Shown here: positions 46,824 through 58,169 of the stretch, piece by piece
Position numbering within the stretch: the stretch's first letter is position 1
Layout of the letters: each line of letters starts with the position of its first letter
NCBI RefSeq assembly: GCF_014194695.1
Contig: NZ_JACIAH010000002.1
Location: forward strand, 62,001 to 126,000
DNA: 64,000 bases
Reading direction: 5' to 3'
Origin: Rhizobium sp. BK399
GTDB lineage: Bacteria > Pseudomonadota > Alphaproteobacteria > Rhizobiales > Rhizobiaceae
Notes under the pieces: generated by a model
What the model saw: the letters and a program-made list of their open reading frames with translations, nothing else
Told to the model about the DNA's origin: nothing
Databases searched by the model: none
Made by a program: the position numbers and the translations under genes

Positions 46824-48235
46824 GCAGATATTCCCGAAAGGCTTTGCAATTGCTTGGGCAGCGCCGCCGCCCAGTACGTGATGCTCCCAGCCCCCAACAG
46901 AACCACAAAATCCCCCGGCTTTGCAATCTCTGCGACCATTTCAGGCAAAAGCTCTGGGGATGACAGGAAGCGGGCATCGCGGTGACCGCCGGATTTGATC
47001 CGCGACACCAGCTCTTCCGAGTTCGCTCCTTCGATCGGATCTTCACCCGCGGCATAGACGGGAGCAAGGAAAATGCTATCCGCATCATTGAAGCAGGAGG
47101 CGAACTCCTCGAAGAGGCTGGACAGCCGCGAATAGCGATGCGGCTGGTGAACCGCAATCACGCGCCCCTTGCAGGCTTCGCGCGCGGCCCGCAGCACAGC
47201 CTTGATCTCGACCGGATGGTGTCCGTAGTCGTCGAAGATCTGCACACCGTTCCATTCGCCGGTCAGCGTGAAGCGACGCTTGACGCCGCCGAAAGAGGCC
47301 AGCCCCTTGGCGATGTCCTCACTCGACATACCGAGACGGTTGGCGACGGCAATCGCTGCGGTTGCATTGGAAATATTGTGACGGCCGGGCATCGGCATGA
47401 CCAGGTTGTCGAGCCTGATCACCTGCCCGGTCCGCCGGCGGCGGATCTCTACGTCGAAAATCGAACGCGGACCATCAATGCGGACATTCATGAAGCGCAC
47501 GTCCGCCTGAGGGTTCTCGCCGTAGGTCACGATCTTGCGGTCCTCGATACGACCGACGAGCGCCTGGACTTCCGGATGGTCGAGGCACAGCACGCCGAAA
47601 CCGTAAAACGGCACGTTCTCGACGAACTGGCGGAACGCGGCGCGCACGGCATCGAAGTTGCCGTAGTGGTCCAGGTGTTCCGGGTCGATATTGGTAATGA
47701 CCGCAACATCGGCAGGCAGCTTCAGGAAGGTGCCGTCGGATTCGTCGGCCTCAACCACCATCCACTCACCCTCGCCCATACGGGCATTGGTGCCGTAGGC
47801 GTTGATGATGCCGCCATTGATTACGGTGGGGTCGAGGCCGCCTGCTTCCAGCAGCGTTGCCACCAGCGACGTGGTCGTCGTCTTGCCATGCGTTCCACCG
47901 ATCGCGATCGCATTCCGGAACCGCATCAACTCGGCAAGCATCTCCGCCCGGCGCACGACCGGCAGCAGCTTTTCGCGCGCCGCAACAAGCTCCGGATTGT
48001 TCTTCTTGATCGCCGTCGAGACGACCACGACTTCGGCGTCACCAAGGTTCTCCGCCTTGTGGCCGACGAAGACTTCGATGCCCTTGTCGCGCAGGCGTTG
48101 CACGTTGGCGCTGTCGGCTTGGTCCGACCCCTGCACGCGATGACCGAGGTTGTGGAGCACCTCGGCAATGCCGCTCATGCCGATGCCGCCGATGCCGATG
48201 AAATGAACGAGGCCGATGGCCTTCGGCATTTTCAT
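46820..48235 (-). CDS. murC: UDP-N-acetylmuramate--L-alanine ligase
   Basis: This 471-residue Mur ligase adds L-alanine to UDP-MurNAc. The N-terminal Rossmann motif [20 protein letters not shown] loop GTHGKTTT (114-121), [11 protein letters not shown] and the C-terminal [10 protein letters not shown] / HQPHRYSR region are intact. It overlaps murB and murG by 4 bp at its two ends, so the murG-murC-murB trio is translationally coupled. Confidence 0.96.
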   Translation of the reverse strand: MKMPKAIGLVHFIGIGGIGMSGIAEVLHNLGHRVQGSDQADSANVQRLRDKGIEVFVGHKAENLGDAEVVVVSTAIKKNNPELVAAREKLLPVVRRAEMLAELMRFRNAIAIGGTHGKTTTTSLVATLLEAGGLDPTVINGGIINAYGTNARMGEGEWMVVEADESDGTFLKLPADVAVITNIDPEHLDHYGNFDAVRAAFRQFVENVPFYGFGVLCLDHPEVQALVGRIEDRKIVTYGENPQADVRFMNVRIDGPRSIFDVEIRRRRTGQVIRLDNLVMPMPGRHNISNATAAIAVANRLGMSSEDIAKGLASFGGVKRRFTLTGEWNGVQIFDDYGHHPVEIKAVLRAAREACKGRVIAVHQPHRYSRLSSLFEEFASCFNDADSIFLAPVYAAGEDPIEGANSEELVSRIKSGGHRDARFLSSPELLPEMVAEIAKPGDFVVLLGAGSITYWAAALPKQLQSLSGISA

Positions 48236-49356
48236 GCGCGTTTCCCCTTGAACTCTGCAATTGTACGTCGTGCCGCAATAGCCTCTACCATGTCAGCAAG
48301 CAAGTTCGCAGCGTCGGGTTTGCCCGCTTGCTTGGCGGCAGCCGCCATCCGGGCAAGCTTTTCCGGATCGTTCATCACATGGGTCAGGATCGTTGCGATC
48401 TTCTCGGGCGAGAGTTCCGCCTGGGTGATCACCTTGGCGCCGCCGGTCGCAGCCAGCGCTGCCGCGTTGGCCGCCTGGTCGTGATCCAACGCATGCGGAT
48501 AAGGCACGAGGATTGCCGGACGTCCGATCACCGAGATCTCCGAAACGGTCGAGGCTCCGGAACGGCAGATGACAAGATGGGCGGCGGCAAGCCGCTCGGC
48601 CATGTCAGTAAAGAACGGTGCCGTGTCAGCCGCCATCTTCAGGCGAGCGACGCATACGCTCATCATCTCAGTGTCTTCCGGTCGCACCTGCTGGGTAATG
48701 CGCAGGCGGTCGCGAAGCTCGTCATCGAGCAAACTGATGGCGGTCGGCATCGCCTTGGAAAAATATTGCGCGCCCTGACTGCCGCCAAAAACGACAAGAT
48801 TGAAAGGCTCGCCTGACTTGGACGGAGAGTACGGCACCTTCGCCGCATCGATGATCGCCGGGCGCACTGGATTGCCTGTCGTCACCGTCTTGTCAGGAAA
48901 CTGACCGCCGCCTTCAGGCAGGAAGCCGCCGGCAATCGCCTGCACCCGGCTCGCCAGCGCCTTGTTTGCGCGTCCCATCACCGCATTCTGTTCGTGGATC
49001 ATGGCGGGCACGCCAAGGCGCGTCGCCGCCAGCAGTGGTGGTACGGTCGGATAGCCGCCAAAACCAACGACGACAACAGGCTTCAGCCGTGAAATGAGCT
49101 TCTTGGCCGCGCGCATGCCGCTCCAAAGCATCCACAACGAGCGCGTAACGGCAACCGGGTTTTTCGAGCCGATTGTCGCCGATGGGACGACATGGATCTC
49201 GTCGGCCGGAAATTTGCCGGCATAGCGCTCGGCACGGCTATCAGTCACGAGATGCACAGAATAGCCGCGTTCCTTCAGCTTGTAGGCCAGAGCCTCCGCC
49301 GGAAACACATGGCCGCCGGTCCCCCCGGCGGCAAGCAGGACGATGCCTTTGCTCAT
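48232..49356 (-). CDS. murG: UDP-GlcNAc:lipid I N-acetylglucosaminyltransferase
   Basis: A 374-residue GT28 glycosyltransferase that converts lipid I to lipid II on the cytoplasmic membrane face. The N-terminal [14 protein letters not shown] (11-24), the [12 protein letters not shown] segment near 128 and the donor-site [11 protein letters not shown] with downstream [12 protein letters not shown] are typical. The start follows ftsW by 6 bp and the stop overlaps murC. Confidence 0.96.
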   Translation of the reverse strand: MSKGIVLLAAGGTGGHVFPAEALAYKLKERGYSVHLVTDSRAERYAGKFPADEIHVVPSATIGSKNPVAVTRSLWMLWSGMRAAKKLISRLKPVVVVGFGGYPTVPPLLAATRLGVPAMIHEQNAVMGRANKALASRVQAIAGGFLPEGGGQFPDKTVTTGNPVRPAIIDAAKVPYSPSKSGEPFNLVVFGGSQGAQYFSKAMPTAISLLDDELRDRLRITQQVRPEDTEMMSVCVARLKMAADTAPFFTDMAERLAAAHLVICRSGASTVSEISVIGRPAILVPYPHALDHDQAANAAALAATGGAKVITQAELSPEKIATILTHVMNDPEKLARMAAAAKQAGKPDAANLLADMVEAIAARRTIAEFKGKRA

Positions 49357-49362
49357 GAACTC

Positions 49363-50517
49363 TTACTCCGCCGGCATTCCATGCGCGACGCGGAAGAGGC
49401 TCCGGTCCTGCGCACGTTTTTCCGGCCTATGGCGCGTCAGCGCGAGAATAAACCCGGCGGTGACGCAGATCGCGACCATGGACGAACCGCCGTAGGAAAT
49501 CAGCGGCAGGGTCATGCCCTTCGCCGGCAGCAGTTCGAGGTTGACGCCCACGTTGATGATGGACTGTATGCCGATCTGCAGCACGAGGCCAGCGACGGCA
49601 AAGCGGTTGAAGTCGTTCCGCTCCTTATAGGCATGCGAGAGACCGCGCAGCACGAGGACGGAAAACAGCGCGACGAGCGCCATGCAGAAGACGATGCCGA
49701 ACTCTTCGGCCGCGACCGAGAAGATGAAGTCGGTATGCGCGTCGGGGATGATCCGCTTGACGATGCCCTCGCCCGGTCCCTGGCCGAACCAATCGCCGCG
49801 AATGATGGCTTCGCGTGCCGTGTCGATCTGAAAGGTATCGCCTTCGCCGGTCAGGAACTTGTCGATGCGCAGCGCCACGTGCGGGAAGATGTAATAGGCG
49901 CTGACAAGACCGCCGACACCGCCTGCACCGAGCAGGATGATCCAGATCCACGGCATGCCGGCCATGAAGAACATGCCGCCCCACACGGCCGTCGTCAGGA
50001 TCGTTTGCCCAAGGTCGGGCTGCGCGACCAGAAGTGCAGCGACAATGCCGAAGAGGATGATGGCAAACAGGTTACCCGGTATCTCCGGCTGCCTTGCGTG
50101 CTCGGCAAAGAGCCAGGCACAGACAACGACAAAAGCGGGCTTCATGAACTCCGAGGGCTGGATCGAGATGCCGGCCAAGGTGACCCAGCGGCGGGAGCCC
50201 TTGACCTCGACGCCAAAGAACAGCGCCAGCAGCATCATGCCAAGCGCGACGATCAACAGGATGATCGCCGTTCGCCGCACCTGGCGGGGCGTCAGGAACG
50301 ACAGACCGAACATGACGGCGAGCGACGGGATCATGAACGCCGCGTGGCGCTTGACGAAGTGGAACGGCTCCAGCCCGATGCGCTCGGCGACTGCGGGTGA
50401 TGCCGCGAACGACAGCATGAAGCCGATGCCCATCAGGAAGATGAACATCGCCAGGAAGAAGCGGTCGATGGTCCAAAACCAATCGGCCAGAGGCCCACGT
50501 TCCGCGCGGCTTACCAT
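49363..50517 (-). CDS. ftsW: Lipid II polymerase FtsW
   Basis: This 384-residue SEDS-family membrane protein has about ten helices. It polymerises lipid II into glycan strands at the division site together with FtsI. The family marks include SIQPSEFMKPAFVVVCAWL near residue 145, a QPDLGQTILTTAVW segment with the catalytic Asp, the large extracellular loop with GQGPGEGIVKRIIPDAHTDF, and C-terminal PLISYGGSSMVA. It is separated from murD by 1 bp and from murG by 6 bp. Confidence 0.95.
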   Translation of the reverse strand: MVSRAERGPLADWFWTIDRFFLAMFIFLMGIGFMLSFAASPAVAERIGLEPFHFVKRHAAFMIPSLAVMFGLSFLTPRQVRRTAIILLIVALGMMLLALFFGVEVKGSRRWVTLAGISIQPSEFMKPAFVVVCAWLFAEHARQPEIPGNLFAIILFGIVAALLVAQPDLGQTILTTAVWGGMFFMAGMPWIWIILLGAGGVGGLVSAYYIFPHVALRIDKFLTGEGDTFQIDTAREAIIRGDWFGQGPGEGIVKRIIPDAHTDFIFSVAAEEFGIVFCMALVALFSVLVLRGLSHAYKERNDFNRFAVAGLVLQIGIQSIINVGVNLELLPAKGMTLPLISYGGSSMVAICVTAGFILALTRHRPEKRAQDRSLFRVAHGMPAE

Positions 50518-50518
50518 G

Positions 50519-51931
50519 TCACTTATCTCCTGTTGCCGAACCGATCAGCATGGTGATTCCGTCGAGCGCTGCCACATGGCTGACAAATGCATCGCCCCTG
50601 ACTTCGAAGTTCTTATACTGGTCGAAGCTTGCGCAAGCCGGAGACAACATCACGGCCAACGGGCCGCTTTCATCTTTTTCGGCGTCCGCGGCCGCGTGCG
50701 CCACGGCACGCTCCAATGTCCCTGATATCTCGTAGGGGACGGCCTCGCCGAGTGTTGCAGCAAATTCCGTCGCCGCCTCGCCGATCAGGTAGGCCTTGGC
50801 AATACGAGGGAAGAGCCCGGTCAGCGAGGTTATGCCACCAGCCTTCGGCAACCCACCGGCAATCCAGTAGATGCGATCGTAGCTCGACAGAGCCGGCGCG
50901 GCCGCATCCGCGTTCGTGGCCTTCGAGTCGTTGACGAAAACGACATTGCCGCGACGACCGACCGGTTGCATCCGGTGCTTGAGGCCAGGGAAGGACGCAA
51001 GTCCGGCGCGTATCTCCTCCTCGGAGACGCCGACCGCAAGGCATGCGGCAACCGCCGCGGCGGCATTCTGTGCGTTGTGGCCGCCACGTAATGTCTGGAT
51101 GCCGTCAAGATCGGCGATCGGCTTCGTTGCGCCTCCCGAAGCCTGGACGAGCTTCGTTCCTTCCGCATAAATACCATAAGGCAGCGCATGGCGGCGGGAA
51201 ATTCGCGTGACCTTGCCGCCGGCTCGCTCGATGCGATCCGCGATCATCTCGCAGTGGCTGTCGTCCACGCCGACCACTGCCACACCACTGCCGGCAACCA
51301 GACGCTCCTTGATGTCGGCATAGTGCTGCATCGTGCCGTGACGATCGAGATGATCCGGCGTCAGGTTGAGCAGAATGCCCGCCGACGGATTAAGCGTCGG
51401 CGCGAGGTCGATCTGATAGGATGAGCACTCGACAACATAGAAGCGTCCATCCTTCGGCGGATCGAGCGTCAGGACAGCCGTCCCGATATTGCCGCCGAGC
51501 TGCGTGTCGCGCCCGCTCGACTTCAGGATATGCGCGATTAGCGCCGTTGTCGTTGATTTGCCATTGGTGCCGGTGATGGCAATAAACGGGCAATCGGGCG
51601 CATGCGCGCGGCGCTCACGCACGAAGAGCTCGACGTCGCCAACGATATCAACGCCGGCGGCGCGAGCGAGATCGACGGTCCAGTGCGGTTTCGGATGCGT
51701 CAGGGGAACGCCCGGCGAAAGCACGAAGAGAGATTGTGCGCTCCAGTCGAGGGAACGCAGATCAGCCGTATGGATTCCCTCGGCGGCGGCTTTGGTGACA
51801 CTATCCGGATTGTCATCCCATGCCGTCACCTCGGCTCCGCCCAGTTTCAGAGCTCGCGCAGTAGCAAAACCGGAACCACCGAGCCCGAAGAGCGCGACCT
51901 TCTTTCCCGAGAGGGTTGTGACGGGAATCAT
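50519..51931 (-). CDS. murD: UDP-N-acetylmuramoylalanine--D-glutamate ligase
   Basis: A 470-residue Mur ligase that adds D-glutamate. The N-terminal substrate domain begins [19 protein letters not shown]. The ATP loop is GTNGKSTTT (121-129), with ECSSYQIDL and [11 protein letters not shown] further on and [12 protein letters not shown] in the C-terminal domain. It sits between mraY (6 bp away) and ftsW (1 bp away). The C-terminal half has the alphaproteobacterial [19 protein letters not shown] motif. Confidence 0.96.
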   Translation of the reverse strand: MIPVTTLSGKKVALFGLGGSGFATARALKLGGAEVTAWDDNPDSVTKAAAEGIHTADLRSLDWSAQSLFVLSPGVPLTHPKPHWTVDLARAAGVDIVGDVELFVRERRAHAPDCPFIAITGTNGKSTTTALIAHILKSSGRDTQLGGNIGTAVLTLDPPKDGRFYVVECSSYQIDLAPTLNPSAGILLNLTPDHLDRHGTMQHYADIKERLVAGSGVAVVGVDDSHCEMIADRIERAGGKVTRISRRHALPYGIYAEGTKLVQASGGATKPIADLDGIQTLRGGHNAQNAAAAVAACLAVGVSEEEIRAGLASFPGLKHRMQPVGRRGNVVFVNDSKATNADAAAPALSSYDRIYWIAGGLPKAGGITSLTGLFPRIAKAYLIGEAATEFAATLGEAVPYEISGTLERAVAHAAADAEKDESGPLAVMLSPACASFDQYKNFEVRGDAFVSHVAALDGITMLIGSATGDK

Positions 51932-51937
51932 CGCCGC

Positions 51938-53038
51938 TTACCGCAGCTTCAGGGTCGAGAGACCAAGCAGGGCGAGACCGCCCGCAATGATCCAGAAGCG
52001 GATCACCACCTGGCTTTCAGTCCAGCCCTTTTTCTCGAAATGGTGATGGATCGGCGCCATCAGGAAGACACGTCGGCCCGTCATCTTGAAGTAGCCGACC
52101 TGAATGATGACCGACAACGTCTCCATCACGAACAAGCCACCGATGATCGCCATGACGATCTCATGCTTGGTGGCCACGGCAACAGTGCCGATCGTGCCGC
52201 CGAGCGCCAACGAGCCGGTGTCACCCATGAAGATAGCGGCAGGCGGCGCATTGAACCAAAGGAAGCCGAGACCAGCGCCGATAACCGCGCCGAGAACGAC
52301 TGAAAGCTCGCCCGTGCCCGGGACGAAGTTGATCTGCAGATAGTTTGCAAAGACTGCATTACCCGCGAGGTAGGCAATCACACCAAACGACGCCGCAGCA
52401 ATCATGACCGGAACGATGGCAAGGCCATCAAGGCCATCGGTCAGGTTCACGGCATTGCCGGCGCCAACGATCACGAAGCCGCCGAAAACGACGAACATGA
52501 TGCCGAGATTGATCATGAAGTCCTTGAAGAACGGAAACGCGACCGAGGACCCGAAGGTCGAACCCGCGGTTCCGGACGCCAGCGCCGTGCGCATCATGAA
52601 GTAGACGGCGATGCCGGCAATGACGAATTCAATGCCAAGGCGAGCCTTGCCGGAGAAGCCCTTGTGGCTCTGCTTGGTGACCTTGAGGTAGTCGTCATAG
52701 AAGCCGATCGCCCCGAAGCCGAGAGTGACGAGCAGCGTGGCAACCACGTAGACATTCGAAAGATCGGCCCAGAGCAGCGACGACCCGACGATACCGGCGA
52801 GAATCATCAGACCGCCCATGGTCGGCGTACCGGCCTTCTTGAAGTGCGTCTGCGGACCGTCGGCGCGGATCGGCTGCCCCTTACCCTGGCGGATGCGCAA
52901 GGATCTGATGATCATCGGTCCGAACAGGAAGACGATGAAGGCGGACGTAAACAGGGAGGCGCCCGTGCGGAAGGTAATGTACCTGAACAGATTCAAGAAT
53001 TTCAGGTGTTCCGACAGTTCGACAAGCCAAATCAGCAT
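51938..53038 (-). CDS. mraY: Phospho-MurNAc-pentapeptide translocase
   Basis: This 366-residue, ten-helix membrane enzyme transfers phospho-MurNAc-pentapeptide to undecaprenyl phosphate to form lipid I. The catalytic Asp pair is Asp115-Asp116 (GFYDDYLKV). The PTMGG motif is near 72, [10 protein letters not shown] near 193 (third catalytic Asp), [12 protein letters not shown] near 265, and the His-rich loop [12 protein letters not shown] near 325. Length and motifs are normal. It follows murF by 22 bp. Confidence 0.96.
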   Translation of the reverse strand: MLIWLVELSEHLKFLNLFRYITFRTGASLFTSAFIVFLFGPMIIRSLRIRQGKGQPIRADGPQTHFKKAGTPTMGGLMILAGIVGSSLLWADLSNVYVVATLLVTLGFGAIGFYDDYLKVTKQSHKGFSGKARLGIEFVIAGIAVYFMMRTALASGTAGSTFGSSVAFPFFKDFMINLGIMFVVFGGFVIVGAGNAVNLTDGLDGLAIVPVMIAAASFGVIAYLAGNAVFANYLQINFVPGTGELSVVLGAVIGAGLGFLWFNAPPAAIFMGDTGSLALGGTIGTVAVATKHEIVMAIIGGLFVMETLSVIIQVGYFKMTGRRVFLMAPIHHHFEKKGWTESQVVIRFWIIAGGLALLGLSTLKLR

Positions 53039-53060
53039 TCAGGGCCCCTTGTTTACCCGC

Positions 53061-54494
53061 TCAAAAATCGCGTTGCGTGTCGGCAAATGGCGGGAACTTG
53101 TCAAGGAGCGCGGCAACGATCTTGCCGAAACCTATGCCCAGTGACGATTTTACCATCAGCACGTCGCCAGCCGCGACAGCGTTCAATACATATTCTGATA
53201 GTTCTTCGGTCTTCTCATAGTGGACGACCTGCACGCCCTCGGGGAGCGATTCTTTCAGCGCAACCATTTCAGGCCCCGCGAGCCAGACATGCTCTATACC
53301 AGCAGCGAGCAAAGGCCCCGCCAGATCCGAATGGACTTTCTCCGCGTAGTCACCCATCTCCAGCATATCGCCAAGCACGGCGATGCGCCGCCCAGCACCT
53401 GCCGGAACGGAACTCGCAAGCACGGATATCGCGGCACGCATCGAAGCGGGATTGGCGTTGTAGCTTTCGTCGATGACCGTGAAGGCGCTGCGGTCGATTG
53501 CCAGGCGGTGACGCCGTCCCCTGCCCTTTTCCGGCTGCAGCGTCGAAAGGGAGGTGATTGCCTGATGCATGTCCGCACCGACAAGCTTGACGACGCCAAG
53601 GGCGGCCAGTGCATTCTCGGCAATGTGCCGGCCCGGCGCGCCGATCGCGACCTCCTTGGTGTCGCCATCGATGGTGATCCACAACGTCGAACTCTGGTCG
53701 GAGCCATTGAACTCCGCGAGGCGGAAATCGGCCTTCGCATGCTGACCGAACGAATGAATGTGCTGGATGCCGCAGGCCTGCGCCGTGCGCTCGAGGAAGT
53801 TGAACTGGTCGTTGTCCCTGTTGAGCACGACCTGACCGCCGGGAACCACACCTTCGAAAATCTCGGCCTTCGCCGTTGCGATCTCTCGTATGCTCTTGAA
53901 ATTGCCGAGGTGAGCCGGCGCAATCGTTGTCACCACGGCAACATGCGGCCTGATCATCTTGACCAGTGGGCGGATTTCGTCCGGATGATTCATCCCCACT
54001 TCGAAAACGCCGAAATAGGTGTCGAGCGGCATCCGGGCGAGCGTCAAGGGTACGCCCCAGTGATTGTTGAACGAGGCAACGGATGCATGCACCTTGCCCG
54101 ATGGGGACAAGACGCGCCGCAACATCTCCTTGGTTGTGGTCTTTCCGACCGAACCGGTCACGGCAATGATCTGAGCACGCGAACGGGCACGAGAAGCCTG
54201 ACCGAGCTTGCCGAGTGCCGCCAGCACATCTTCGACGACGATGACAGGAACGGTAAGCCGCCCCATGGCTGGAAGGCGCGCTTCGTTAACAACGAGCAGA
54301 GCAGCCCCGTTTGCCATCGCCATCGACGCAAAGTCGTGGCCGTCAACGCGGTCGCCCTTGATGGCGAAGAAAGCTTCGCCGGGCGCAATGGAGCGGCTGT
54401 CGATGGAAATACCGGTAATGCCCTCAGGCAAAGTTCCGAACGGCCGCCCTGCCATGGCGGCAACCATGTCTTCCGTCGTCCAAAGCCAGTTCAC
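53061..54494 (-). CDS. murF: UDP-MurNAc-tripeptide--D-Ala-D-Ala ligase, GTG start
   Basis: A 477-residue Mur ligase that adds D-Ala-D-Ala. The N-terminal [28 protein letters not shown] is the substrate domain. The ATP loop is GSVGKTTTK (114-122), and the C-terminal domain contains [17 protein letters not shown] and the [14 protein letters not shown] region. The start is GTG, overlapping the murE stop as GTGA, which suggests coupled translation of the two ligases. Confidence 0.95.
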   Translation of the reverse strand: MNWLWTTEDMVAAMAGRPFGTLPEGITGISIDSRSIAPGEAFFAIKGDRVDGHDFASMAMANGAALLVVNEARLPAMGRLTVPVIVVEDVLAALGKLGQASRARSRAQIIAVTGSVGKTTTKEMLRRVLSPSGKVHASVASFNNHWGVPLTLARMPLDTYFGVFEVGMNHPDEIRPLVKMIRPHVAVVTTIAPAHLGNFKSIREIATAKAEIFEGVVPGGQVVLNRDNDQFNFLERTAQACGIQHIHSFGQHAKADFRLAEFNGSDQSSTLWITIDGDTKEVAIGAPGRHIAENALAALGVVKLVGADMHQAITSLSTLQPEKGRGRRHRLAIDRSAFTVIDESYNANPASMRAAISVLASSVPAGAGRRIAVLGDMLEMGDYAEKVHSDLAGPLLAAGIEHVWLAGPEMVALKESLPEGVQVVHYEKTEELSEYVLNAVAAGDVLMVKSSLGIGFGKIVAALLDKFPPFADTQRDF

Positions 54495-55951
54495 GGTTTC
54501 AGCTCCTCCAAAGCCTTACGCAATTCGGCATGATCCGAAAACGGTAGGGTGACGCTCCCGATCGTCTGCCCTTCCTCGTGTCCCTTGCCGGCGACAATCA
54601 GCGTGTCGCCCGACGTCAGCATTCCTACGGCCGTTCGGATCGCCTCGGCACGGTCGCCGATTTCGCTCGCGCAGCCCGCGGCCGCCATGATCTCGGCGCG
54701 AATGGTCGCCGGCTCTTCCGAGCGTGGATTGTCGTCGGTGACAATCACCACATCGGCCAGACGGCAGGCGATCTCGCCCATGATCGGGCGCTTGCCACGA
54801 TCGCGGTCGCCGCCGCAGCCAAACACGACGATGACGCGGCCCGTGGTAAACGGCCGAACGGACTCCAAAACGTTGGCAAGCGCGTCGGGCTTGTGGGCAT
54901 AGTCGACATAAGCAAGCGCACCGTCCTTGGTATGGCCCACCAATTCGAGACGACCGGATGCGCCCTGCAGCTTTTCGAGGGCCGCCATGGCGACCTTCGC
55001 CGGCACGCCCGTCGATATGGCGAGACCTGCCGCCACGAGCGCGTTGGCCACCTGGAAGTCCCCTGCAAGCGGAATATCGACCTCGAAGATCTCTCCCTCG
55101 GCGTGGATTTCAGCCACCTGCTTGTGCCGGAAATGCTCGACGCGCTTCAGCGTGAGGTAGTCGCCCTTGCGACCGACGGTGCGAACGTCGTGACCCGCGT
55201 CGCGCGCCGCTTTGACGGCTTGCCCCGACCACGCATCGTCGGCGAAGATCACGGCCGGTGCGCCCTTCGGCAGCAGCGTATCGAACAGCCGCATCTTCGC
55301 GGCCATGTAGCTTTCGATCGTGGGATGGTAGTCCATGTGATCGCGGCCGAGATTGGTAAAGGCAGCCGCTGCTAGCTTGACGCCATCGAGACGGCCCTGA
55401 TCGAGGCCATGGCTGGAGGCCTCCATCGAGGCATGGGTAACTCCCTCCTCGGAAAGCTCCGCGAGCAATTTGTGAAGCGAAACCGGATCCGGGGTCGTCA
55501 GCGAGCCATACTCATTGCGTGTCGGCGAGACGACGCCAGTCGTGCCGATCATCGCCGCTGGATGGCCTGCATAGGCCCAGATCTGCCGGGTGAAGGAAGC
55601 AACCGACGTCTTGCCGGCGGTACCGGTCACGGCAACCATCGTTTCCGGCTGCTTGCCATAGAAATAAGAGGCCGCGATCGACAGGAAGCGGCGCGGATCG
55701 TTCACCACGAGAACAGGTATGGAAGCATCAACGCCATGGGACGCAATGGCCGCGACAGCACCGCGCGCCGCCGCGTCGGCGATAAAGCCTGCTCCATGGG
55801 CCTTCGTCCCGGCGACAGCCACAAACACCATGCCGGGTTCGATCTTGCGGCTGTCGGACGAGATACCCGAAACCGCCAGCGCCCCGACAGACCCGGCCAA
55901 TTGATCTTCAAGTTCCGGAAATGCATCTCCGGCGATGTCTCGCAAGTTCAT
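54491..55951 (-). CDS. murE: UDP-MurNAc-dipeptide--meso-diaminopimelate ligase
   Basis: This 486-residue Mur ligase adds the third stem residue. The ATP loop is GTAGKTSV (110-117). The C-terminal motif DNPRSEEP shows the meso-diaminopimelate form rather than the lysine form, as expected for a Gram-negative bacterium. [15 protein letters not shown] and [16 protein letters not shown] are further family marks. It follows ftsI by 67 bp and overlaps murF. Confidence 0.96.
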   Translation of the reverse strand: MNLRDIAGDAFPELEDQLAGSVGALAVSGISSDSRKIEPGMVFVAVAGTKAHGAGFIADAAARGAVAAIASHGVDASIPVLVVNDPRRFLSIAASYFYGKQPETMVAVTGTAGKTSVASFTRQIWAYAGHPAAMIGTTGVVSPTRNEYGSLTTPDPVSLHKLLAELSEEGVTHASMEASSHGLDQGRLDGVKLAAAAFTNLGRDHMDYHPTIESYMAAKMRLFDTLLPKGAPAVIFADDAWSGQAVKAARDAGHDVRTVGRKGDYLTLKRVEHFRHKQVAEIHAEGEIFEVDIPLAGDFQVANALVAAGLAISTGVPAKVAMAALEKLQGASGRLELVGHTKDGALAYVDYAHKPDALANVLESVRPFTTGRVIVVFGCGGDRDRGKRPIMGEIACRLADVVIVTDDNPRSEEPATIRAEIMAAAGCASEIGDRAEAIRTAVGMLTSGDTLIVAGKGHEEGQTIGSVTLPFSDHAELRKALEELKP

Positions 55952-56018
55952 CGAATGTACTTTTCTCTCTCAAGCCGCCGCGCCCCCGTGGCGAATCGGC
56001 TCCGACATTCATTCAGAC

Positions 56019-57761
56019 TCAATAAGACACCAACATGGCCGATCCGTCGTCACCGAACTTGGGTTCCACACCGAGAATTGGGGCCGCGCGGGCGATGATG
56101 TTCTTGACCATCGGCGCTGCCGTGTACGCTGCAATGTTCTGGCCCTTCTCGCCATTGTGCGGCTCATCGCAGAACGTCAGCACGACATACTTCGGATCGT
56201 CGATCGGAAAAGCCGCGAGGAACGCATTGAAATTGAGGTTCGTCGCGTAGCGGCCATTGACCACCTTGTCAGCCGTGCCGGTCTTGCCGCCGACATTGAA
56301 GCCGGGCACGTCAGCATTGCGCCCGGAGCCCTTGATGCCGTTCAGCTTGAAGAGATAGCGAACGTCATCGCTGGTGGTCTTCTTGACGACCACTTCCGCA
56401 ACTTCGTCTGCCTGTTCGCGGTTGCGCGGCAGGAAGGTCGGTTCGATGAGCTTGCCGCCGTTGACGAGCGCCGCGCCCGCAACCGCCGTCTGCAGCGGCG
56501 TCGTGGAAACACCGTGGCCAAAGGAGATCGTCACCGAGTTGATCTTCTTCCAGACCTTCGGCTGGCTCGGCATCTTCACCTCGGGGAGTTCCGTCTGCAT
56601 CTTGGTGAGCAGACCGAGCTTCGTCAGGTAGTCCTTCTGCGCATCGATGCCGACGATGTCGATGATGCGGGCGGTACCGACGTTGGACGAATACTGGAAC
56701 ACCTCCGGCAGCGTCAGCCAACGGCGCTGGCCGTGGAAGTCGTGAATGGTGAAGCCGCCGATGCGGATCGGCTGCGTCGCGTCGAAGCTGTCGTTGAGGC
56801 TGACCTTGCCCGTATCGAGCGCCATGGCGAGCGAAAAGGTCTTGAAGGTCGACCCCATCTCGAACGTGCCGTTCGACATGCGGTTCAGCCAGCCTTCCTT
56901 GGCGCCTTCCAGCGGGTTGTTCGGATCGAAGTCAGGGGCCGATGCCATTCCGAGCACTTCGCCGGTATGAATATCGAGGATGACGGCGCCAGCGCCCTTT
57001 GCCTCGTAGTTCTTGACGGCGTTGACGACGACATCGCGCACGATGTTCTGAACGCGAACGTCGATCGACAGGCGAACGGGCTCAAGCGGCTGGTCGCTTG
57101 TCATGCCGACTGAAGCGAGGTCGGCAAGGCCCTGATCGTCAATGTATTTCTCCATGCCGGCAACGCCGCGGTTGTCGATGTTGACGTAACCGAGGATATG
57201 CGCCGCGGTCGCGCCGCCCGGATAGAAGCGGCGTTTCTCAGGGCGGAAGCCGATGCCGGGAATGCCGAGTGCGAGAATCTGGCTCTGCTGCTTCGGCGTC
57301 AACTGGCGTCGCAGCCAGGCGAAGTGAGATGTGCGGTTCGCGAGCTTCTTGTAGGTGCCCTTCATGTCGAGGTCGGGCAGAACCGTCGCGAGCTTCTCGA
57401 CCGCTTCGTCTGGGTCAACCACCTTGTTCGGCTCGGCAAAAAGCGAGACCGTGCGAATATCGGTCGCCAGCACCTCGCCGTTTCGGTCCAGGATATCCGG
57501 ACGCGAGGCCATCAGACGATCCGGTGGCAGGATGCTGGACACGACATCAGGATCGCGGACTGCGTATTCCACGAGGCGCCCGCCGATCACGCAATAAACG
57601 CCGAGAAAGCCGACGATCAGGAGCCCGACGCGGCTCTTCGCCTGTCCCGCCTTCTTCTTTCGCGATCCCTCGATCGGCCTATTGCCGCCGAGGCGGTTAT
57701 TGGTGCCGGCGGAGAAATGCGCCTGGCTCTTCAAGACCATGATGCGTGAAAGAAACGACAT
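56019..57761 (-). CDS. ftsI: Division transpeptidase FtsI (PBP3)
   Basis: This 580-residue class B penicillin-binding protein cross-links septal peptidoglycan. A basic cytoplasmic tail is followed by one membrane helix (about 45-65), a pedestal domain (about 80-240) and the transpeptidase domain. The catalytic Ser304 and Lys307 are in GSTFK, the SxN motif is Ser358-Ser-Asn360 and KTG lies in VGGKTGTADK. It starts 2 bp after ftsL. The cytoplasmic tail of about 44 residues is somewhat long and lysine/arginine rich. Confidence 0.96.
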   Translation of the reverse strand: MSFLSRIMVLKSQAHFSAGTNNRLGGNRPIEGSRKKKAGQAKSRVGLLIVGFLGVYCVIGGRLVEYAVRDPDVVSSILPPDRLMASRPDILDRNGEVLATDIRTVSLFAEPNKVVDPDEAVEKLATVLPDLDMKGTYKKLANRTSHFAWLRRQLTPKQQSQILALGIPGIGFRPEKRRFYPGGATAAHILGYVNIDNRGVAGMEKYIDDQGLADLASVGMTSDQPLEPVRLSIDVRVQNIVRDVVVNAVKNYEAKGAGAVILDIHTGEVLGMASAPDFDPNNPLEGAKEGWLNRMSNGTFEMGSTFKTFSLAMALDTGKVSLNDSFDATQPIRIGGFTIHDFHGQRRWLTLPEVFQYSSNVGTARIIDIVGIDAQKDYLTKLGLLTKMQTELPEVKMPSQPKVWKKINSVTISFGHGVSTTPLQTAVAGAALVNGGKLIEPTFLPRNREQADEVAEVVVKKTTSDDVRYLFKLNGIKGSGRNADVPGFNVGGKTGTADKVVNGRYATNLNFNAFLAAFPIDDPKYVVLTFCDEPHNGEKGQNIAAYTAAPMVKNIIARAAPILGVEPKFGDDGSAMLVSY

Positions 57762-57763
57762 CT

Positions 57764-58168
57764 CTACTCCACCGATCCGGTTGCCATCATGTCTTCTTCT
57801 TCGGGTTCAGGCGTCGCTGGCTTTGGCTTTGCCTTGCCCGAACCGGCTTTCGCTTCTGTAATCTCGGGAACAGGAACCTGCGATTTCAGCATCGGCAGTT
57901 CCTTGGCGTGAACCAGCGATGTGGACGCCGTCGGCTGCAGCTGAAGCTCACCATTGTAGTTGTTGACGAGGCGCTCGAGCCTGTTCGGCTGGGAGAGCAG
58001 AGCCCAATCCGCCTTCAACAGGTCGATTGTGTCCCTCTCGAGCTTGATCTCCGCTTCGAGGCGATGAACCTCCTCGAGCTTGAGCTCGGCATGGTGCTTG
58101 ATGGTGTAGGTGACAGCAGCAGCGGCTGTCATGACACCGACGAGGATGAGGTCCAAGGTTCTCAGCAT
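57764..58168 (-). CDS. ftsL: Cell division protein FtsL
   Basis: A 134-residue bitopic protein of the FtsQBL subcomplex. The N-terminal membrane helix (about 3-22, LDLILVGVMTAAAAVTYTI) is followed by a periplasmic coiled coil (about 25-65, HHAELKLEEVHRLEAEIKLE) and a Pro/Glu-rich tail that is probably disordered. The ATG at 58168, one base after the rsmH stop, is chosen; a longer frame overlaps rsmH and lacks sense. FtsB is not found next to it. Confidence 0.9.
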   Translation of the reverse strand: MLRTLDLILVGVMTAAAAVTYTIKHHAELKLEEVHRLEAEIKLERDTIDLLKADWALLSQPNRLERLVNNYNGELQLQPTASTSLVHAKELPMLKSQVPVPEITEAKAGSGKAKPKPATPEPEEEDMMATGSVE

Positions 58169-58169
58169 A

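Noticed and set aside
46982..48484. 500-codon open frame antisense to murC and murG
   Set aside because: Long antisense frames are expected in high-GC coding DNA; no recognisable domain and no ribosome binding site.
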